Shown: piece after piece, positions 27,032 through 34,825 of the stretch
Position numbering within the stretch: position 1 is the stretch's first letter
Layout: every line of letters begins with the position of its first letter
Assembly (NCBI RefSeq): GCF_000807675.2
Contig: NZ_CP019962.1
Span: 1,674,001 to 1,738,000, forward strand
Source: Eubacterium limosum
GTDB lineage: Bacteria; Bacillota; Clostridia; Eubacteriales; Eubacteriaceae
Length of the DNA: 64,000 nt
Direction of reading: 5' to 3'
Notes under the pieces: model-generated
Database searches by the model: none
Seen by the model: only the letters and a program-made list of their open reading frames with translations
Told to the model about the DNA's origin: nothing
Position numbers and translations under genes: made by a program

Positions 27032-27490
27032 ATGTTTCAACTGGAAGATATACTTGAAAATGCCCAAAGACTGGAGCGGCATGGAAACTATAAAAAAGCC
27101 CGGCATCTATATAAAAGACTACAGAAAAAAGCCCCGGATTCTGAGATTGCAAAAATATCAGAAGAAAGGCTTGTCATAATCAATGCCCAACAAAACACTG
27201 TTGAAAAACAGAACCCAAGTATGGAATGGACTGCGTTTTATATCCTGGTCTTTAGCTTTTGCGGCGCATTTTTCATTACCTACCCGCTATCCTTTGTGAT
27301 CGAATCCAGCAGCGCAGTGCTTAATCTGTACATCGGTCTGGTTTGCGCGGCGGAGCTGGTATCTGCCGGGCTGTTAATGGTCCATAAGCTATACTATAAA
27401 AAAGCCTTTAAGATGCTTTCAGTCATCACGCTGCTGATGGATGTTCTGGTAATCCTTTTGGGGCTGGTTGTCATGATCACAGGAGCATAA
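27032..27490 (+). CDS. Membrane protein with N-terminal TPR-like helices
   Basis: A 152-residue protein. The ATG at 27032 is preceded by AAGGAGG and lies 17 bases after the dockerin gene stop. The first 50 residues look like one or two tetratricopeptide-type helices (RHGNYKKARHLYKRLQKKAPDS). They are followed by four hydrophobic segments between about residues 68 and 150. It is the last gene of the surface locus before a strong terminator, so it is probably cotranscribed with the GDPD-dockerin gene. No family is recognised. Confidence 0.6.
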   Translation: MFQLEDILENAQRLERHGNYKKARHLYKRLQKKAPDSEIAKISEERLVIINAQQNTVEKQNPSMEWTAFYILVFSFCGAFFITYPLSFVIESSSAVLNLYIGLVCAAELVSAGLLMVHKLYYKKAFKMLSVITLLMDVLVILLGLVVMITGA

Positions 27491-27537
27491 AATTGTTATT
27501 GGAATAATATAAAATGGGACAATGGCTGTCACCCATC

Positions 27538-27590
27538 AAAACCCTGAAGGCCGCATACACACACGTGTATGTGGTTTTCAGGGTTTTTTT
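27538..27590 (+). terminator. Strong terminator ending the surface-protein locus
   Basis: AAAACCCTGAA pairs with TTCAGGGTTTT and an inner CCGCATACAC pairs with GTGTATGTGG, followed by seven T residues. Confidence 0.85.
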
Positions 27591-27610
27591 ATTGGAGAAA
27601 AGAGGAAAAA

Positions 27611-28171
27611 ATGTGTCAAAGGAAAAATGCCCAGAAAAGAAAAATGTTAAAACCCAGTGACCTTCAAAGCGACATCCAGGCACACCCTGATCAGTTTGAA
27701 AAAGTGGAAAATACCGGCTATGAAGACCGGGAAGGCCGGGAAGTCATGGCCCAGTACGTGTTCCACGGCCAGGCCCTTACCCAGATCTGCAAAGACTGCG
27801 GCGGCGTCCTGAAGCCCAAGGAAATGCGCGTCGAGCGCCAAAACGGCCAGACCCACATCGTCAACGGCCTTGCAAAGCCCGTGGCGGTGGCGCCCGGCCA
27901 GGTGATTGTCCTCTATGTGTGCAGCCGGGTCTGTCTGGAGTGCGCCACCCATCAGCGCGTATTTCCCGAGGGCGTGGCCGGCTGGGTGCGCCATGCCCTG
28001 CTGTTTATCTGGGAGCTGCTCACGTCTTTGTTTGAAAACGATGAACTGGCTTATTCCGGCCCGTTAAGGGGAAAGGCCCGCCGCCCCTGGGAACGTCTGG
28101 ATTTTTACGGTGAGAACGCCACCCTGTACCGCTGGCGCGCCCGGGCAGTCCAGTGGTTCGCAAGAGAATGA
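27611..28171 (+). CDS. Cysteine-rich hypothetical protein (zinc-ribbon-like)
   Basis: A 186-residue protein starting at the ATG at 27611 (AGAGGAAAA upstream). A basic N terminus is followed by a segment with two cysteine pairs, ICKDCGG near residue 70 and VCSRVCLEC near residue 113, which could bind zinc. A hydrophobic helix (HALLFIWELLTSLF) and a tryptophan/arginine-rich tail follow. The family is unknown to me. It opens the phage-derived cassette, in composition clearly GC-richer than the genes just to the left. The frame is well supported by its length, GC codon bias and binding site. Confidence 0.55.
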   Translation: MCQRKNAQKRKMLKPSDLQSDIQAHPDQFEKVENTGYEDREGREVMAQYVFHGQALTQICKDCGGVLKPKEMRVERQNGQTHIVNGLAKPVAVAPGQVIVLYVCSRVCLECATHQRVFPEGVAGWVRHALLFIWELLTSLFENDELAYSGPLRGKARRPWERLDFYGENATLYRWRARAVQWFARE

Positions 28172-28313
28172 AAAAATAATCTTATTTTTAATCATTAAAA
28201 ATTTGTTTGTGTGTTTAAAGTGTGTGAATTCCTGTATTCTAGAACCATCAGCGGAGGCAAGAAAAAAGCAAGCCTGCTGAAACCAAACTATTCTATTTTA
28301 CAGGAGGTTTACC

Positions 28314-28697
28314 ATGAATCGTAAACAAACAACCCCAAAGTATGAAACGGCCCCAAAAAACATGGACACAGGGTGTGGTTCGTGCGCCCAAAAACAGAAG
28401 AGTGATCTCTGGACAGTGGCCGAGCTGGCAGAATCCATGCAGATGCGTGGTCTGGATATTGGCCGCAACCGGCTGCACACCTGGCTGAGAGAACATGGCT
28501 TCACAGACCGCAGCCACTGGAAGGGACAGAATCTGCCGACCCGTAAAGCCCTGGACGCAGGGTTTATGGTGATCGACTATGTGGAAAGCTGGAACAAGGG
28601 GCGGGACTGGATGATCACAAGGCCGTCCATTCGCATTACACCGCTGGGCCGGGCGTATTTTACAGGCCTGTTTGTCCAGGAGGGCAGAGGCCTGTGA
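28314..28697 (+). CDS. Phage antirepressor-like protein (KilAC / ANT-type domain)
   Basis: A 127-residue protein. Residues about 30-70 read LWTVAELAESMQMRGLDIGRNRLHTWLREHGF, in pieces the hallmark of the C-terminal DNA-binding domain of phage antirepressors, with the late TPLGRAYFTGLF motif also typical. Free-standing copies of this domain occur in prophages and remnants. The N-terminal 25 residues include a CGSC pair. AGGAGG precedes the ATG. It overlaps the next gene by 4 bases (GTGA), so the two are translationally coupled. The only other phage-like genes nearby are regulatory and lytic, not structural. Confidence 0.75.
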   Translation: MNRKQTTPKYETAPKNMDTGCGSCAQKQKSDLWTVAELAESMQMRGLDIGRNRLHTWLREHGFTDRSHWKGQNLPTRKALDAGFMVIDYVESWNKGRDWMITRPSIRITPLGRAYFTGLFVQEGRGL

Positions 28698-29332
28698 ACT
28701 ACCTGACCGAAATATTGGCCTTTTACAAATGGCTGGAGACGCACCCCCTGAGCCCGCTGCTCCAGGCCTACTGGCACCTGCTCATGTATTATAACAACAA
28801 AGCCGCCGTCCAGGCAGAGGACGGCAGCTGGCACTGGCCTGTAAATTTTAAGGTACCCAACACCATACTCATGCCCATTCTGGGCATCAAAGACCGGCGC
28901 GTGCTGCTGCGGCAGAGAGGGTACCTCATAGACCACGGCCGTGTGACGTACCAAAAGGACAGAGGCCAGCGGGCAGGCACCTACCGTCTGATGCCCTTTG
29001 ACAGAGGCCTGAGCATGGCAGCCATCAGGGCAGAGACAGGGGACAGCGTGACACAAATCTGGACACAAGCTGTCTCGCCCTCTGCGGCCGAACTGTCCCC
29101 GTTCATAAATATAAATAATAAACATGCTTCTCGATTGTATTCTAATCAGGAGGACGCGCCGTTTATGCCCCAGTTCAATCTGCTGCCCCAGATCACCGAG
29201 GAAGAAAAAGCCGCCATCCGGGCACAGTACCCCGGCAACGACGTCGCCGCCTTTAACGCCATCTGGGCCGCGAGGGAGGAGAAGCAAAAAGAAGTTGAAG
29301 GTTTAAGAACCCTTTTTACACCTTCCACCTGA
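28694..29332 (+). CDS. Phage replication-type winged-helix protein
   Basis: A 212-residue protein with a GTG start at 28694 overlapping the antirepressor stop and an AGGAGGG site upstream. Residues 1-100 resemble the N-terminal winged helix of DnaD/phage replication initiators: LLMYYNNKAA, LGIKDRRVLLRQRGYLIDHGRVTYQK. The C-terminal 60 residues contain PQITEEEKAAIRAQYPGN, a helical segment. There is no helicase or primase domain. A role in replication or in copy control of a once-mobile element is inferred from the family, and the gene may now be vestigial. Confidence 0.6.
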   Translation: MNYLTEILAFYKWLETHPLSPLLQAYWHLLMYYNNKAAVQAEDGSWHWPVNFKVPNTILMPILGIKDRRVLLRQRGYLIDHGRVTYQKDRGQRAGTYRLMPFDRGLSMAAIRAETGDSVTQIWTQAVSPSAAELSPFININNKHASRLYSNQEDAPFMPQFNLLPQITEEEKAAIRAQYPGNDVAAFNAIWAAREEKQKEVEGLRTLFTPST

Positions 29333-29359
29333 AAATTTCGACTGAAAGGAGAAATAAAA

Positions 29360-29560
29360 ATGAACCGATACGGAAAAGGCCCGGCAATCATACGCTGTCG
29401 CCGGGCTTACATGGTCGAGGCCGAGTGCCGGATGAAAGCCAGCTTTTACGCCCGCAGCGCCGAGGAGGCCGAGGATGATTTTAACGAGCTCAGTGCCGCT
29501 GTCGAAGACCGGTTTCCCGGCATTGTGCTCGAGATTACAGACGTCTATGAGGACGCATAG
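29360..29560 (+). CDS. Small hypothetical protein of the phage cassette
   Basis: A 66-residue, acidic, alpha/beta protein with GGAGAAAT before its ATG, lying between the replication-like gene and the sigma factor. The stop (TAG) touches the binding site of the next gene. No recognised family. Confidence 0.55.
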   Translation: MNRYGKGPAIIRCRRAYMVEAECRMKASFYARSAEEAEDDFNELSAAVEDRFPGIVLEITDVYEDA

Positions 29561-29569
29561 GAGGGATAT

Positions 29570-30199
29570 TTGAGCAATTACAAAGTGATTGACGATTTAG
29601 TTTTATGCTATAAACACGGCCAGGAATCCCCGGATAACAGCCCCGAAAAAGAAAGCAGCCGAGTGGCGGGCCAGATGCTCGTCATGACCTTTAAACCCCT
29701 GATTCTGGCTGCTATGAGCCGCTCAGGCATTCGTGACGACCAGTTCGAGGACGCCTTTATGGACGGGGTGGTTGCCTTTATGGAAGGCCTGAAAAAGTTT
29801 GATCCAGGGCGGGGCGCCGGCTTTAACGCCTTTATCCAGGGGTATCTGCGCCAGTATTACAGAAAATGGCAGACCGGACGCTTTGACCGCTCCGTTAAGG
29901 CAGACAGCACCCTGGACATGCCCCTGCCTGGCAGTGAAGGGCTGACACTCATCGATGTAACGCCCGATGAGACCGTGAACCTTGAAGCTGATTATATCCG
30001 GCAGGAGGCCGGCAGAGAAATGCATGAAAGGCTGGCAAAAGGCCTGAGCCGGCTGAAACCCAGCTATCGGCAAGTGCTGGAGGATCACTATTACGCGGGG
30101 AAGACCCAAACCGAAATTGCCGAAAAAGAAGGCGTCAGCCTGCAGGCTGTAAGCAAACGCCATAACCACGCCATAAAAAAAATAAAAAAAGTTTTGTAA
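29570..30199 (+). CDS. Sigma-70 family RNA polymerase sigma factor, phage/ECF-like
   Basis: A 209-residue sigma factor starting at TTG 29570 (GGAGGG 5 bases upstream). Region 2 is in AFMDGVVAFMEGLKKFDPGRGAGFNAFIQGYLRQYYRKWQ, given here only as a location (about residues 62-105). Region 4 is the C-terminal helix-turn-helix ending KTQTEIAEKEGVSLQAVSKR (about 177-196). Regions 1 and 3 are short, as in the small alternative sigma factors of phages and of Clostridium UviA/TcdR-type systems. It directly precedes a DUF1659 and a DUF2922 gene, a linkage frequent in Firmicutes, which suggests it transcribes this cassette. Confidence 0.85.
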   Translation: MSNYKVIDDLVLCYKHGQESPDNSPEKESSRVAGQMLVMTFKPLILAAMSRSGIRDDQFEDAFMDGVVAFMEGLKKFDPGRGAGFNAFIQGYLRQYYRKWQTGRFDRSVKADSTLDMPLPGSEGLTLIDVTPDETVNLEADYIRQEAGREMHERLAKGLSRLKPSYRQVLEDHYYAGKTQTEIAEKEGVSLQAVSKRHNHAIKKIKKVL

Positions 30200-30287
30200 A
30201 AACGGTTGATATTTTCTGAAAAAAAGGAATGTATATAGTGTAGGGCAAAACGCCACACAAAATACAAACTCAAAAGGAGAAATGCAC

Positions 30288-30512
30288 ATGGCAGTCGAAG
30301 AAACCCTGAAAGACACCAAACTCAAAGTAAAGGTAAACTATGGCGAAAAAGAAGGAAAAATTGAGCGCGGCAGCAAAACCTACGGCGACGTCCGACACGA
30401 CGCCACCAAGGAACAGCTTGAGAGTGCCTACGGGCACATCGTTTCCATGCAGGAGCCCATTGGCGAGGGCTGTGAGCGCATTACCGCCAGCGACATCACA
30501 AAAACTGAGTAA
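30288..30512 (+). CDS. DUF1659 family small protein
   Basis: A 74-residue, charged protein. The ATG at 30288 fits AAGGAGA (30274-30280) better than the ATG at 30282. The motif pattern YGDVRHDATKEQLESAYGHIVSMQ-like (a tail of the DUF1659 domain) is visible. Function unknown in the literature known to me; the family normally sits next to DUF2922 and YvrJ genes and a sigma factor. Confidence 0.7.
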   Translation: MAVEETLKDTKLKVKVNYGEKEGKIERGSKTYGDVRHDATKEQLESAYGHIVSMQEPIGEGCERITASDITKTE

Positions 30513-30571
30513 AAAAGAAAGCACACCACGGCATCCAGCATTCAAGTTTTAACAGAAAAAGGAGATAAACC

Positions 30572-30802
30572 ATGGCAGTGACCACCAAAAAAGATTTGAA
30601 CCTGACTTTTACCACTGAAAGCGGCAAAGAGTACCGAATGACCATCCCGGATTACCGGGAGGGCATCACCGATGAAGCAATCAAAACAGCAGCGGCCGGC
30701 ATCGTGGCCGACGACATCTTCGCGCCCGACGGCTTCGCCCTGGCCAAGCTGTCCGGCGCCAGGCGAGTGGACACCACGACCACCGATGTGGCCGTAGCGT
30801 AA
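30572..30802 (+). CDS. DUF2922 family small protein
   Basis: A 76-residue protein with a beta-hairpin-like start (LNLTFTTESGKEYRMTIPDY), a helix and a C-terminal strand containing VDTTTTDV, as in DUF2922. GGAGATA precedes the ATG. It pairs with the DUF1659 gene 59 bases upstream; the YvrJ gene that often completes the trio is absent. A terminator follows immediately. Confidence 0.7.
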   Translation: MAVTTKKDLNLTFTTESGKEYRMTIPDYREGITDEAIKTAAAGIVADDIFAPDGFALAKLSGARRVDTTTTDVAVA

Positions 30803-30828
30803 AAAAAGGGCGAAAGCCCTTTTTTTTA
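30801..30828 (+). terminator. Terminator after the DUF2922 gene
   Basis: AAAAAAAGGGC-gaaa-GCCCTTTTTTT, a perfect stem with a GAAA loop. Confidence 0.85.
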
Positions 30829-30872
30829 ATGGCATGGCACATCTGTCGCGCAGCAGCAGAAAAGGAGATTAA

Positions 30873-31466
30873 ATGAAAAGAGAGCACAAACGTATTTTTA
30901 TGATATTGGTAGCAGCAGTGGTTATTGTGACCAGCAGCGTATTTTTGACCAGCTTTCAGGCAGGGACGGCAAAGGAGCCCGTGTTTCCGAAGCCTCAGCA
31001 GGAGGTCACGCTAGAGCCCAGCATACCAGAACCGGAGAAACCAGTATCGCCAGGGCCCGAAATGCCACGGGATGGGGCCGTTATCGACCACCCTCTGCCT
31101 GAGGACCCCATCTTCACCAACGGCCCCTGGGCTTCGGCCCACTTTCTCATGGACGAGTACGCCTGCGACTGCGCGGGCTATTGTGACGGCTGGCCCGCGG
31201 ACATGGACCCCGAGCTGCTGGAAAAGGTGGAGGCGCTGCGGTGTGTGTTTGACCAGCCCATCATCATCACTTCCGGTGTTCGCTGCAAAAGGCGCAACGC
31301 CGAGGTGGGCGGCATTGAGAATTCCTGGCATCTGTCCGGCCACGCGGCCGATTTGTACTGCCCGGGGGTACCTTATGACGAGGTGGCCGCCGCGGCCAGA
31401 GAACTGGGGCTTGGGGTTATTGAGTACCCGGACCAGCAGTTCGACCATTGTGAGATATGGCATTAA
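30873..31466 (+). CDS. Secreted M15-family peptidase (D-Ala-D-Ala carboxypeptidase / endolysin-like)
   Basis: A 197-residue protein. The signal or anchor helix is at 8-27; a proline-rich linker (about 35-65) follows. The M15A domain covers about 85-197, with the metal-binding motifs in SWHLSGHAADLY (HxxGxAxD) and the final DHCEIWH. It probably cleaves peptidoglycan cross-links or stem peptides. Such peptidases are often phage lysins. It follows the DUF1659/DUF2922 pair but lies behind a terminator with its own AAAGGAG site, so it may be separately transcribed. A terminator ends it. Confidence 0.8.
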   Translation: MKREHKRIFMILVAAVVIVTSSVFLTSFQAGTAKEPVFPKPQQEVTLEPSIPEPEKPVSPGPEMPRDGAVIDHPLPEDPIFTNGPWASAHFLMDEYACDCAGYCDGWPADMDPELLEKVEALRCVFDQPIIITSGVRCKRRNAEVGGIENSWHLSGHAADLYCPGVPYDEVAAAARELGLGVIEYPDQQFDHCEIWH

Positions 31467-31492
31467 AAAGAAGTCTCTGGGACTTCTTTTTA
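31465..31492 (+). terminator. Bidirectional terminator between peptidase and EamA gene
   Basis: AAAAAGAAGTC pairs with GACTTCTTTTT; A and T runs on both sides allow function for both convergent genes. Confidence 0.75.
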
Positions 31493-31502
31493 AGGTTTAA
31501 GG

Positions 31503-32375
31503 TCAGGCTCTGGCGTTTCGCATGCCTACCAGCTCGTTTACCAGAGTCGCGCCCAATATGAGCACAGCCCCAGCAGCCTGTATCAGGGTCATAGGCTCGG
31601 CGAGGAAGAGGCTTGAAAGCAAAATGGCGGAGATGGGGTCGATATAGCTGAAAGTGGCGATGGTGCGGCTATCCAGCCGGGGCAGGGAAGCAAAGTACAG
31701 GAGATAGCTGAAGCCAGTGTGCACCACACCCACAAGAATCAGCAGCAGGACAGCGCCTGCGGAGGCCCCTGCGAGGCGGATGCCGTCTGTGAGCAGAACG
31801 TAGGGCAGAAGTGCCAGGGCCGCGATAAACAGCTGGGTAAAGGCGCTTTCAAAATCCGAGATGTCCTTTAAAAATTTGTTGGTCAGGACAATGGCCGCGT
31901 AAAAGACTGCGCCGCCAAAACCGTAGGCAATGCCGATCAGGTTCTGACGGTCCAGTGCGCCGCCCGCGCCGGATATGCAGACCATACCCGCCATGGCAGC
32001 GAAGATACAGATCACATTGGTGCGGGTCAGGGGCTCCTTAAACAACACAGGCGTCAGCAGCATGACGATGACCGGCGCGCAGTAATAGCTGACGGTGGCG
32101 TTGGCGATGCTGGTGTACCGGTAGGACTGGAAAAGCAGGATCCAGTTAAAGCCAAGCATGATGCCTAATGGGAGTAGAACTTTAAGGTTGCTTCGGATAC
32201 GTTTAAAGGAAAGTCCCTTTTTAAAAATGAAGCTGGACGCAAAAAGAAAGGCGCTCCCGATGAGGCCCCGGGCCAGAGCGATCTGGCTTGAGGTGAAGGG
32301 CAGGGTGCGGACAAAGAGGCCAATACTCCCAAAAATAAGCATGGCCAGGGCAAAGAGCAGCTTTTGTTTGTTCAT
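31503..32375 (-). CDS. EamA/DMT family transporter
   Basis: A 290-residue integral membrane protein with about ten hydrophobic helices in the duplicated five-helix pattern of EamA (drug/metabolite transporter) proteins. The first half starts with LLFALAMLIFGSIGLFVRTLPFTSSQ, described in pieces, and the second half includes YGFGGAVFYAAIVLTNKFL and PISAILLSSLFL. AAAGGAG precedes the ATG on the minus strand. The substrate cannot be predicted. It is convergent with the M15 peptidase gene and unrelated to the neighbouring methyltransferase island. Confidence 0.85.
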   Translation of the reverse strand: MNKQKLLFALAMLIFGSIGLFVRTLPFTSSQIALARGLIGSAFLFASSFIFKKGLSFKRIRSNLKVLLPLGIMLGFNWILLFQSYRYTSIANATVSYYCAPVIVMLLTPVLFKEPLTRTNVICIFAAMAGMVCISGAGGALDRQNLIGIAYGFGGAVFYAAIVLTNKFLKDISDFESAFTQLFIAALALLPYVLLTDGIRLAGASAGAVLLLILVGVVHTGFSYLLYFASLPRLDSRTIATFSYIDPISAILLSSLFLAEPMTLIQAAGAVLILGATLVNELVGMRNARA

Positions 32376-32528
32376 GGGGTCTCCTTTGCGATTCGGCAGG
32401 AAAATAGTGACTCGTTCAGACCATTGTATCGGCAGCCAGGGCTTTTGTCAATTCCAAACCGTAGGAAACCGTTTTTTATGCCCCTATACAGGCGTAGTAA
32501 GTCATAGAAGGAGGTTACAGAATGTAGA

Positions 32529-32642
32529 GATTTTACAGGCGGATTGGCGATTGGCGATCTGGCGGCCTTAGTCAAAGAGTAGGGGCTTAATGTGCTGCCC
32601 TATTACAACAGCGGCTATGTACATGTGGAGCTGATAGAATAG
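32529..32642 (+). pseudogene. Short gene fragment with an internal stop
   Basis: In one frame this stretch reads DFTGGLAIGDLAALVKE, then TAG (32580-32582), then GLNVLPYYNSGYVHVELIE and a stop. The conserved-looking, low-frequency codons across an in-frame stop indicate the 3' remnant of a decayed gene. I do not recognise the family. It lies in the otherwise non-coding 32376-32733 gap. Confidence 0.45.
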
Positions 32643-32646
32643 GGAG

Positions 32647-32681
32647 CCGGGGATGTAAAATACTGCGTCTCCGGTTTTTTT
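32647..32681 (+). terminator. Terminator after the gene fragment
   Basis: An 8-bp imperfect stem based on CCGG (32647-32650) and CCGG (32671-32674) is followed by seven T residues. It is probably left over from the decayed gene. Confidence 0.55.
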
Positions 32682-32691
32682 ATAGAATTTC

Positions 32692-32700
32692 TGGTATAAT
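32692..32700 (+). promoter_or_regulatory. Extended -10 promoter for the PocR-AraC gene
   Basis: TGGTATAAT ends at 32700, 33 bases before the ATG at 32734; no good -35 is visible. Confidence 0.5.
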
Positions 32701-32733
32701 AGGCATAACGATTACAGCGCAAAGGGGAATAGA

Positions 32734-33996
32734 ATGAAAGGGTTTGAATTTTTAGATGAAAAGTATACGCGCTATATGCTGGAGTGTTTTTCAAATGCCA
32801 CAGGCCTGTATTTAAAAGGGATCGACCCCGAGGGTAAGGTATTCCTGGAGCTTGAGAACCTACAGGAATGTGAATTTTGTGAATATGTCCGGTCCTGCAG
32901 CGGCGGCGCGTGTACAGCCTCCTACCGGCAGGCCTGCCAGGAGGCAGCCAAGTGGAAGGAGCCCTACTTTTTCAGGTGCCACGCAGGTTTAGTCATGTGG
33001 GCAGTGCCCATCATCGTGGAGGAACAGAGCGTGGGCTGCCTGATCTGCGGGCAGGTGCTGTTGTGGGAGATTGACGAATTTTTCATTGAGGAGCTGGAGG
33101 AGATGAACCAGGACATTGAAGATTTTAGCCTTTTGTGTCAGAAAGCCAAAAAGCTCAAGGTGCTCTCGCCCCACAAAAGCCAGTCCGTGGCCGATATGCT
33201 GCAGGCCATCCTCAATTATCTGTCCAAGGCCAACGCCGGGGGCTATGATGAGCGCCTGAAAATAGAAGCATGGCGCAATGTGATCCTGAACCATATGGAC
33301 GAGCGGAAAAATAAGTTTCTGGAGGACCCCTTTGAGTACGACCATCACCTCAAAAAGGAGAAGATGCTTTTACAGGCCATCCGCACCGGACAGCGGGACA
33401 AGGTGTCCCGGGCACTGCCCGGCTTTCTGACCGACATCTACGTGCTGTCAAACTACAGCCTGGACCGGGTCAAGGTGAGGGTGCTGGAGTTTATGGCGCT
33501 GGTGTCCCGGGCCATTGTGGAGGCAGGACTGGACAGCCATATCGCGGTCATGCAGAGCGAGAAGCTCTTTATGGAGGCGGCTTGTATCCGGGAGGTGGAG
33601 GTGCTCTTTGACCGGGTCAACGTTATGGTGGGTGAGTTTATGGAGGATATTTTTATTTTGAGCGAGACTTCCCACCGCAGTGTCCTGAAGGCAGTGCGGG
33701 AGTATATCGGTATCCATTACCAGGAGGCGCTGAGAATAGAGGAGCTTGCCGCCTTGGTAGGGCTCAGCGATTCCTATCTCAGCCATCTGTTTAAGGAAAC
33801 CTTTAACTACACAGTGAACGACTATATCACACGGGTACGCGTGGAAAATTCGGTGAGGCTCATGGAAAAGCGGGAGCTCACCCTGAAAGAGGTCGCTGTG
33901 AACTGCGGTTTCCAGTCGCCGGGCTATTTCTCAAAGGTGTTTAAAAAATACCTGGGTGTTACCCCAAGGGAATACCGTAACCGGTTTATCGAGTAA
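32734..33996 (+). CDS. PocR-domain AraC-family transcriptional regulator
   Basis: A 420-residue regulator. Residues about 10-140 form a PocR ligand-binding domain with clustered cysteines (CEFCEYVRSCSGGACTASY ... CQE, ending with FRCHAGLVMWAVPI and GCLICGQVL). A helical linker follows. The C terminus (about 325-418) is an AraC double helix-turn-helix: IEELAALVGLSDSYLSHLFKE and LKEVAVNCGFQSPGYFSKVFKK, PREYRNR. PocR domains sense small hydrocarbon derivatives and are frequent next to methylamine/betaine methyltransferase operons. The gene lies 36 bases before the first corrinoid protein gene on the same strand, so it probably controls that operon. Confidence 0.88.
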   Translation: MKGFEFLDEKYTRYMLECFSNATGLYLKGIDPEGKVFLELENLQECEFCEYVRSCSGGACTASYRQACQEAAKWKEPYFFRCHAGLVMWAVPIIVEEQSVGCLICGQVLLWEIDEFFIEELEEMNQDIEDFSLLCQKAKKLKVLSPHKSQSVADMLQAILNYLSKANAGGYDERLKIEAWRNVILNHMDERKNKFLEDPFEYDHHLKKEKMLLQAIRTGQRDKVSRALPGFLTDIYVLSNYSLDRVKVRVLEFMALVSRAIVEAGLDSHIAVMQSEKLFMEAACIREVEVLFDRVNVMVGEFMEDIFILSETSHRSVLKAVREYIGIHYQEALRIEELAALVGLSDSYLSHLFKETFNYTVNDYITRVRVENSVRLMEKRELTLKEVAVNCGFQSPGYFSKVFKKYLGVTPREYRNRFIE

Positions 33997-34032
33997 AGAA
34001 AAAACAGAAATAAAAATAGAGGAGAGTAAATA

Positions 34033-34680
34033 ATGGATTATTATAAAGCGATTAACAAAGCCATAGAGGAGGGCGAGACCCGGGATGTGGTGGCACTGAC
34101 AAGGGAGGCGGTTGCCCAGCTGTATCCGCCGGAAAAAATCCTGAACGACGGGCTGATTCAGGGCATTGAGCTGGTGGCGGAAAAATTCCGGGAGGCCGAG
34201 CTGCTGGTGCCTGAGGTTATCCTCTCCACGCGGGCGGTGCAGGCCGGGCTCAAAACCATTAAGCCTTATCTTGAGGCCGATGTAAAAAATAAACAGGTCA
34301 GGGTCATGATCGGCACCGTCTCGGGCGATCTCCACGACATTGGCAAGAACATCATCAAGATTGTGGTGTCTACCCTGGGCGTGGAAATCATTGACCTGGG
34401 CATTGACGTGTCCGCGGAAAAATTTGTGCAGGGAGTGCTCAAGGAAAAGCCTCAAATTCTCATGATGTCTGCGCTGCTCACCACTACCATCAACCAGATG
34501 CAGTCAGTGATCCAGCGCCTGGAAGAAGAAAATTTACGAAAAAATCTAATTGTTTTTGTGGGCGGCGCGCCAGTGACCGAAGCCTTTGCCGCGGATATCG
34601 GGGCGGATTACTACACGCCGGACTCTTCTGAGCTTAAGGAGGTACTGGAAAAAATACTGAAAAAGCTGAAAACAGCCTGA
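34033..34680 (+). CDS. Corrinoid protein (methyltransferase B12-binding subunit) 1
   Basis: A 215-residue protein of the MtbC/MtmC/MttC/MtqC group. An N-terminal four-helix cap (about 1-90) precedes the Rossmann B12-binding domain with the D-x-H-x-x-G motif GDLHDIG, His101 being the lower cobalt ligand, followed by the conserved SALLTTT and GGAPV segments. It would carry the methyl group from an MttB-type methyltransferase to tetrahydrofolate through MtqA/MtgA-type enzymes. GAGGAGAG precedes the ATG. A second, related corrinoid gene follows at 35653, so one is probably dedicated to another substrate or regulatory condition. Confidence 0.92.
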   Translation: MDYYKAINKAIEEGETRDVVALTREAVAQLYPPEKILNDGLIQGIELVAEKFREAELLVPEVILSTRAVQAGLKTIKPYLEADVKNKQVRVMIGTVSGDLHDIGKNIIKIVVSTLGVEIIDLGIDVSAEKFVQGVLKEKPQILMMSALLTTTINQMQSVIQRLEEENLRKNLIVFVGGAPVTEAFAADIGADYYTPDSSELKEVLEKILKKLKTA

Positions 34681-34753
34681 AATTTTCCCTTAAGAAGCAG
34701 GTAAATCGAAATAATAGCAGGATCAAGCTATAGATAGCAGGATTATATAAAAA

Positions 34754-34782
34754 TTAAAGCGCTGAAATGGTGATATTATAAT
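34754..34782 (+). promoter_or_regulatory. Possible promoter before the MeTr gene
   Basis: TATAAT (34777-34782) with TTAAAG 17 bases upstream lies in the 145-base gap 34681-34825; a short direct repeat of ATAGCAGGAT is just upstream (34715-34742). This suggests an internal start within the methyltransferase island. Confidence 0.4.
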
Positions 34783-34825
34783 ACCAACAAATTAAATAAT
34801 TTACGAAAAGGGAGGGAAACATTCG

